Shown: piece after piece, positions 6,647 to 7,058 of the stretch | Layout of the letters: every line of letters begins with the position of its first letter | How positions within the stretch are numbered: position 1 is the stretch's first letter | Origin: Acidobacteriota bacterium | GTDB taxonomy: Bacteria > Acidobacteriota > Terriglobia > Bryobacterales > Bryobacteraceae | Assembly: GCA_016871135.1 (NCBI GenBank) | Contig: VFZQ01000276.1 | Coordinates: forward strand, 1 to 7,058 | DNA length: 7,058 bases | Reading direction: 5' to 3' | Position numbers and translations under genes: made by a program | The notes under the pieces: generated by a model | The model's input: only the letters and a program-made list of their open reading frames with translations | Told to the model about the DNA's origin: nothing | Databases searched by the model: none

Positions 6647-6745
6647 AGGCAATCTTTCTATTCTACCCGCTCCAGGCAACCTTAAGATTGTTAACATCCG
6701 TGCACCCGTGGCGCCGGTTGGTATATGCTCTTAAGCTGCGAACCC
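6647..6745. promoter_or_regulatory. Divergent promoter spacer between barrel and isomerase genes
   Basis: This 99-bp spacer separates two divergent starts. TAGAAT on the minus strand (6665-6660, five of six to TATAAT) lies 13 nt before the barrel ATG. TATGCT on the plus strand (6724-6729, four of six) lies 16 nt before the isomerase ATG. No clear -35 boxes are seen. CTTAAG occurs twice (6681-6686 and 6730-6735), and the palindrome GTTAAC is at 6690-6695; these could be operator half-sites but are short and unproven. The isomerase start has no visible Shine-Dalgarno. Confidence 0.4.
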
Positions 6746-7058
6746 ATGAGCACAACGAACACTTCTCCCGCACTGCACAATGCCATGTGGCCCGGACTGG
6801 TCGGCAAAGGCCCCGACTCGGAGCCGCCTATCTCTCTCGATACCATGTTGGATCTGACGTGCGCGGCCAACGTTGACGGCGTAAAATTCGACGGCGTCGA
6901 TATTTTTCTTTCGCTGCCGCACACCGATATCGATTCAAGCGACGAAGACCTGAAGAAGCTGGCCGATAACGTCGGCGGGCGCGGACTGGTGATCGGCTCG
7001 ATGGTGGCGCCGGTATGGGGACCGACCGGCGGCGGCTCGGCGCTGGGCAATGACGAGG
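6746..7058 (+). CDS. Sugar phosphate isomerase/epimerase family protein, N-terminal part
   Basis: The first 104 codons are present; the gene continues past the right edge. The protein opens MSTTNTSPALHNAMWPGLVG, with MWPGLVGKGPDSEPPISLDTML typical in spirit of xylose-isomerase-like TIM-barrel proteins (AP endonuclease family 2 fold). Next come a predicted beta strand and helix around GVKFDGVDIF and LKKLADNVGGRGLVIGSMVAPVW, whose order fits the first two or three beta/alpha units of that barrel. The metal-binding Glu/His/Asp residues expected later lie outside the window. There is no signal peptide, so it is likely cytoplasmic. It is divergent from the barrel gene, with no Shine-Dalgarno before ATG. 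Family is likely; substrate unknown. Confidence 0.75.
   Translation, partial: MSTTNTSPALHNAMWPGLVGKGPDSEPPISLDTMLDLTCAANVDGVKFDGVDIFLSLPHTDIDSSDEDLKKLADNVGGRGLVIGSMVAPVWGPTGGGSALGNDE

Noticed and set aside
6647..6697. An upstream ATG at 6697 for the barrel protein, giving 285 residues.
   Set aside because: It would put 17 residues containing several Arg ahead of an otherwise ideal signal peptide, and it would place the start before the likely promoter box.

Overview
This is a GC-rich window that looks like a member of the Acidobacteriota, most likely the Solibacter/Bryobacter side of the phylum. The strongest clue is the 1058-residue secreted protein at 877-4053. It combines an N-terminal SBBP-associated region, seven SBBP beta-propeller repeats, two GLYTAP-type Ig-like repeats and a C-terminal domain of the kind first defined in Solibacter (TIGR03437 type). 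This taxonomic reading is inference from gene content; there is no rRNA or tRNA in the window.

Layout. On the minus strand, the large SBBP protein (877-4053) is followed after 6 bp by a sialidase-like BNR-repeat protein (13-870). The latter probably loses its C-terminal part through a frameshift just before the window edge. A 56-bp divergent spacer (4054-4109) separates these from a plus-strand, Tat-exported SMP-30/gluconolactonase-type protein (4110-5156). Converging on that gene from the right is a minus-strand group: a small outer-membrane beta-barrel protein (5840-6646), a 109-residue cysteine-rich PAAR-like protein (5477-5806), and a decayed second copy of it (5153-5468). A 99-bp divergent spacer (6647-6745) leads to the first 104 codons of a plus-strand sugar phosphate isomerase/epimerase-type TIM-barrel protein, which runs off the right edge.

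How they fit together. The left half is rich in beta-propeller folds (BNR, SBBP, SMP-30), typical of the large exported and carbohydrate-related gene sets of these bacteria. The SMP-30 protein and the isomerase could both act on sugars, but nothing in the sequence ties them to one pathway. The most distinctive part is the barrel plus tandem PAAR-like group. The two PAAR-like copies share an exact C-x33-C-x10-C-x27-C framework with CPHGG at the first cysteine. The second copy has ATA where a start codon would be expected, and a shift of reading frame near 5208. Correcting the shift restores a tail that matches the intact copy and ends in a TAG sharing the CTAG tetranucleotide with the stop of the convergent SMP-30 gene.

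No CRISPR array, insertion sequence, tRNA or rRNA was seen, and no stretch over 300 bp lacks a gene.
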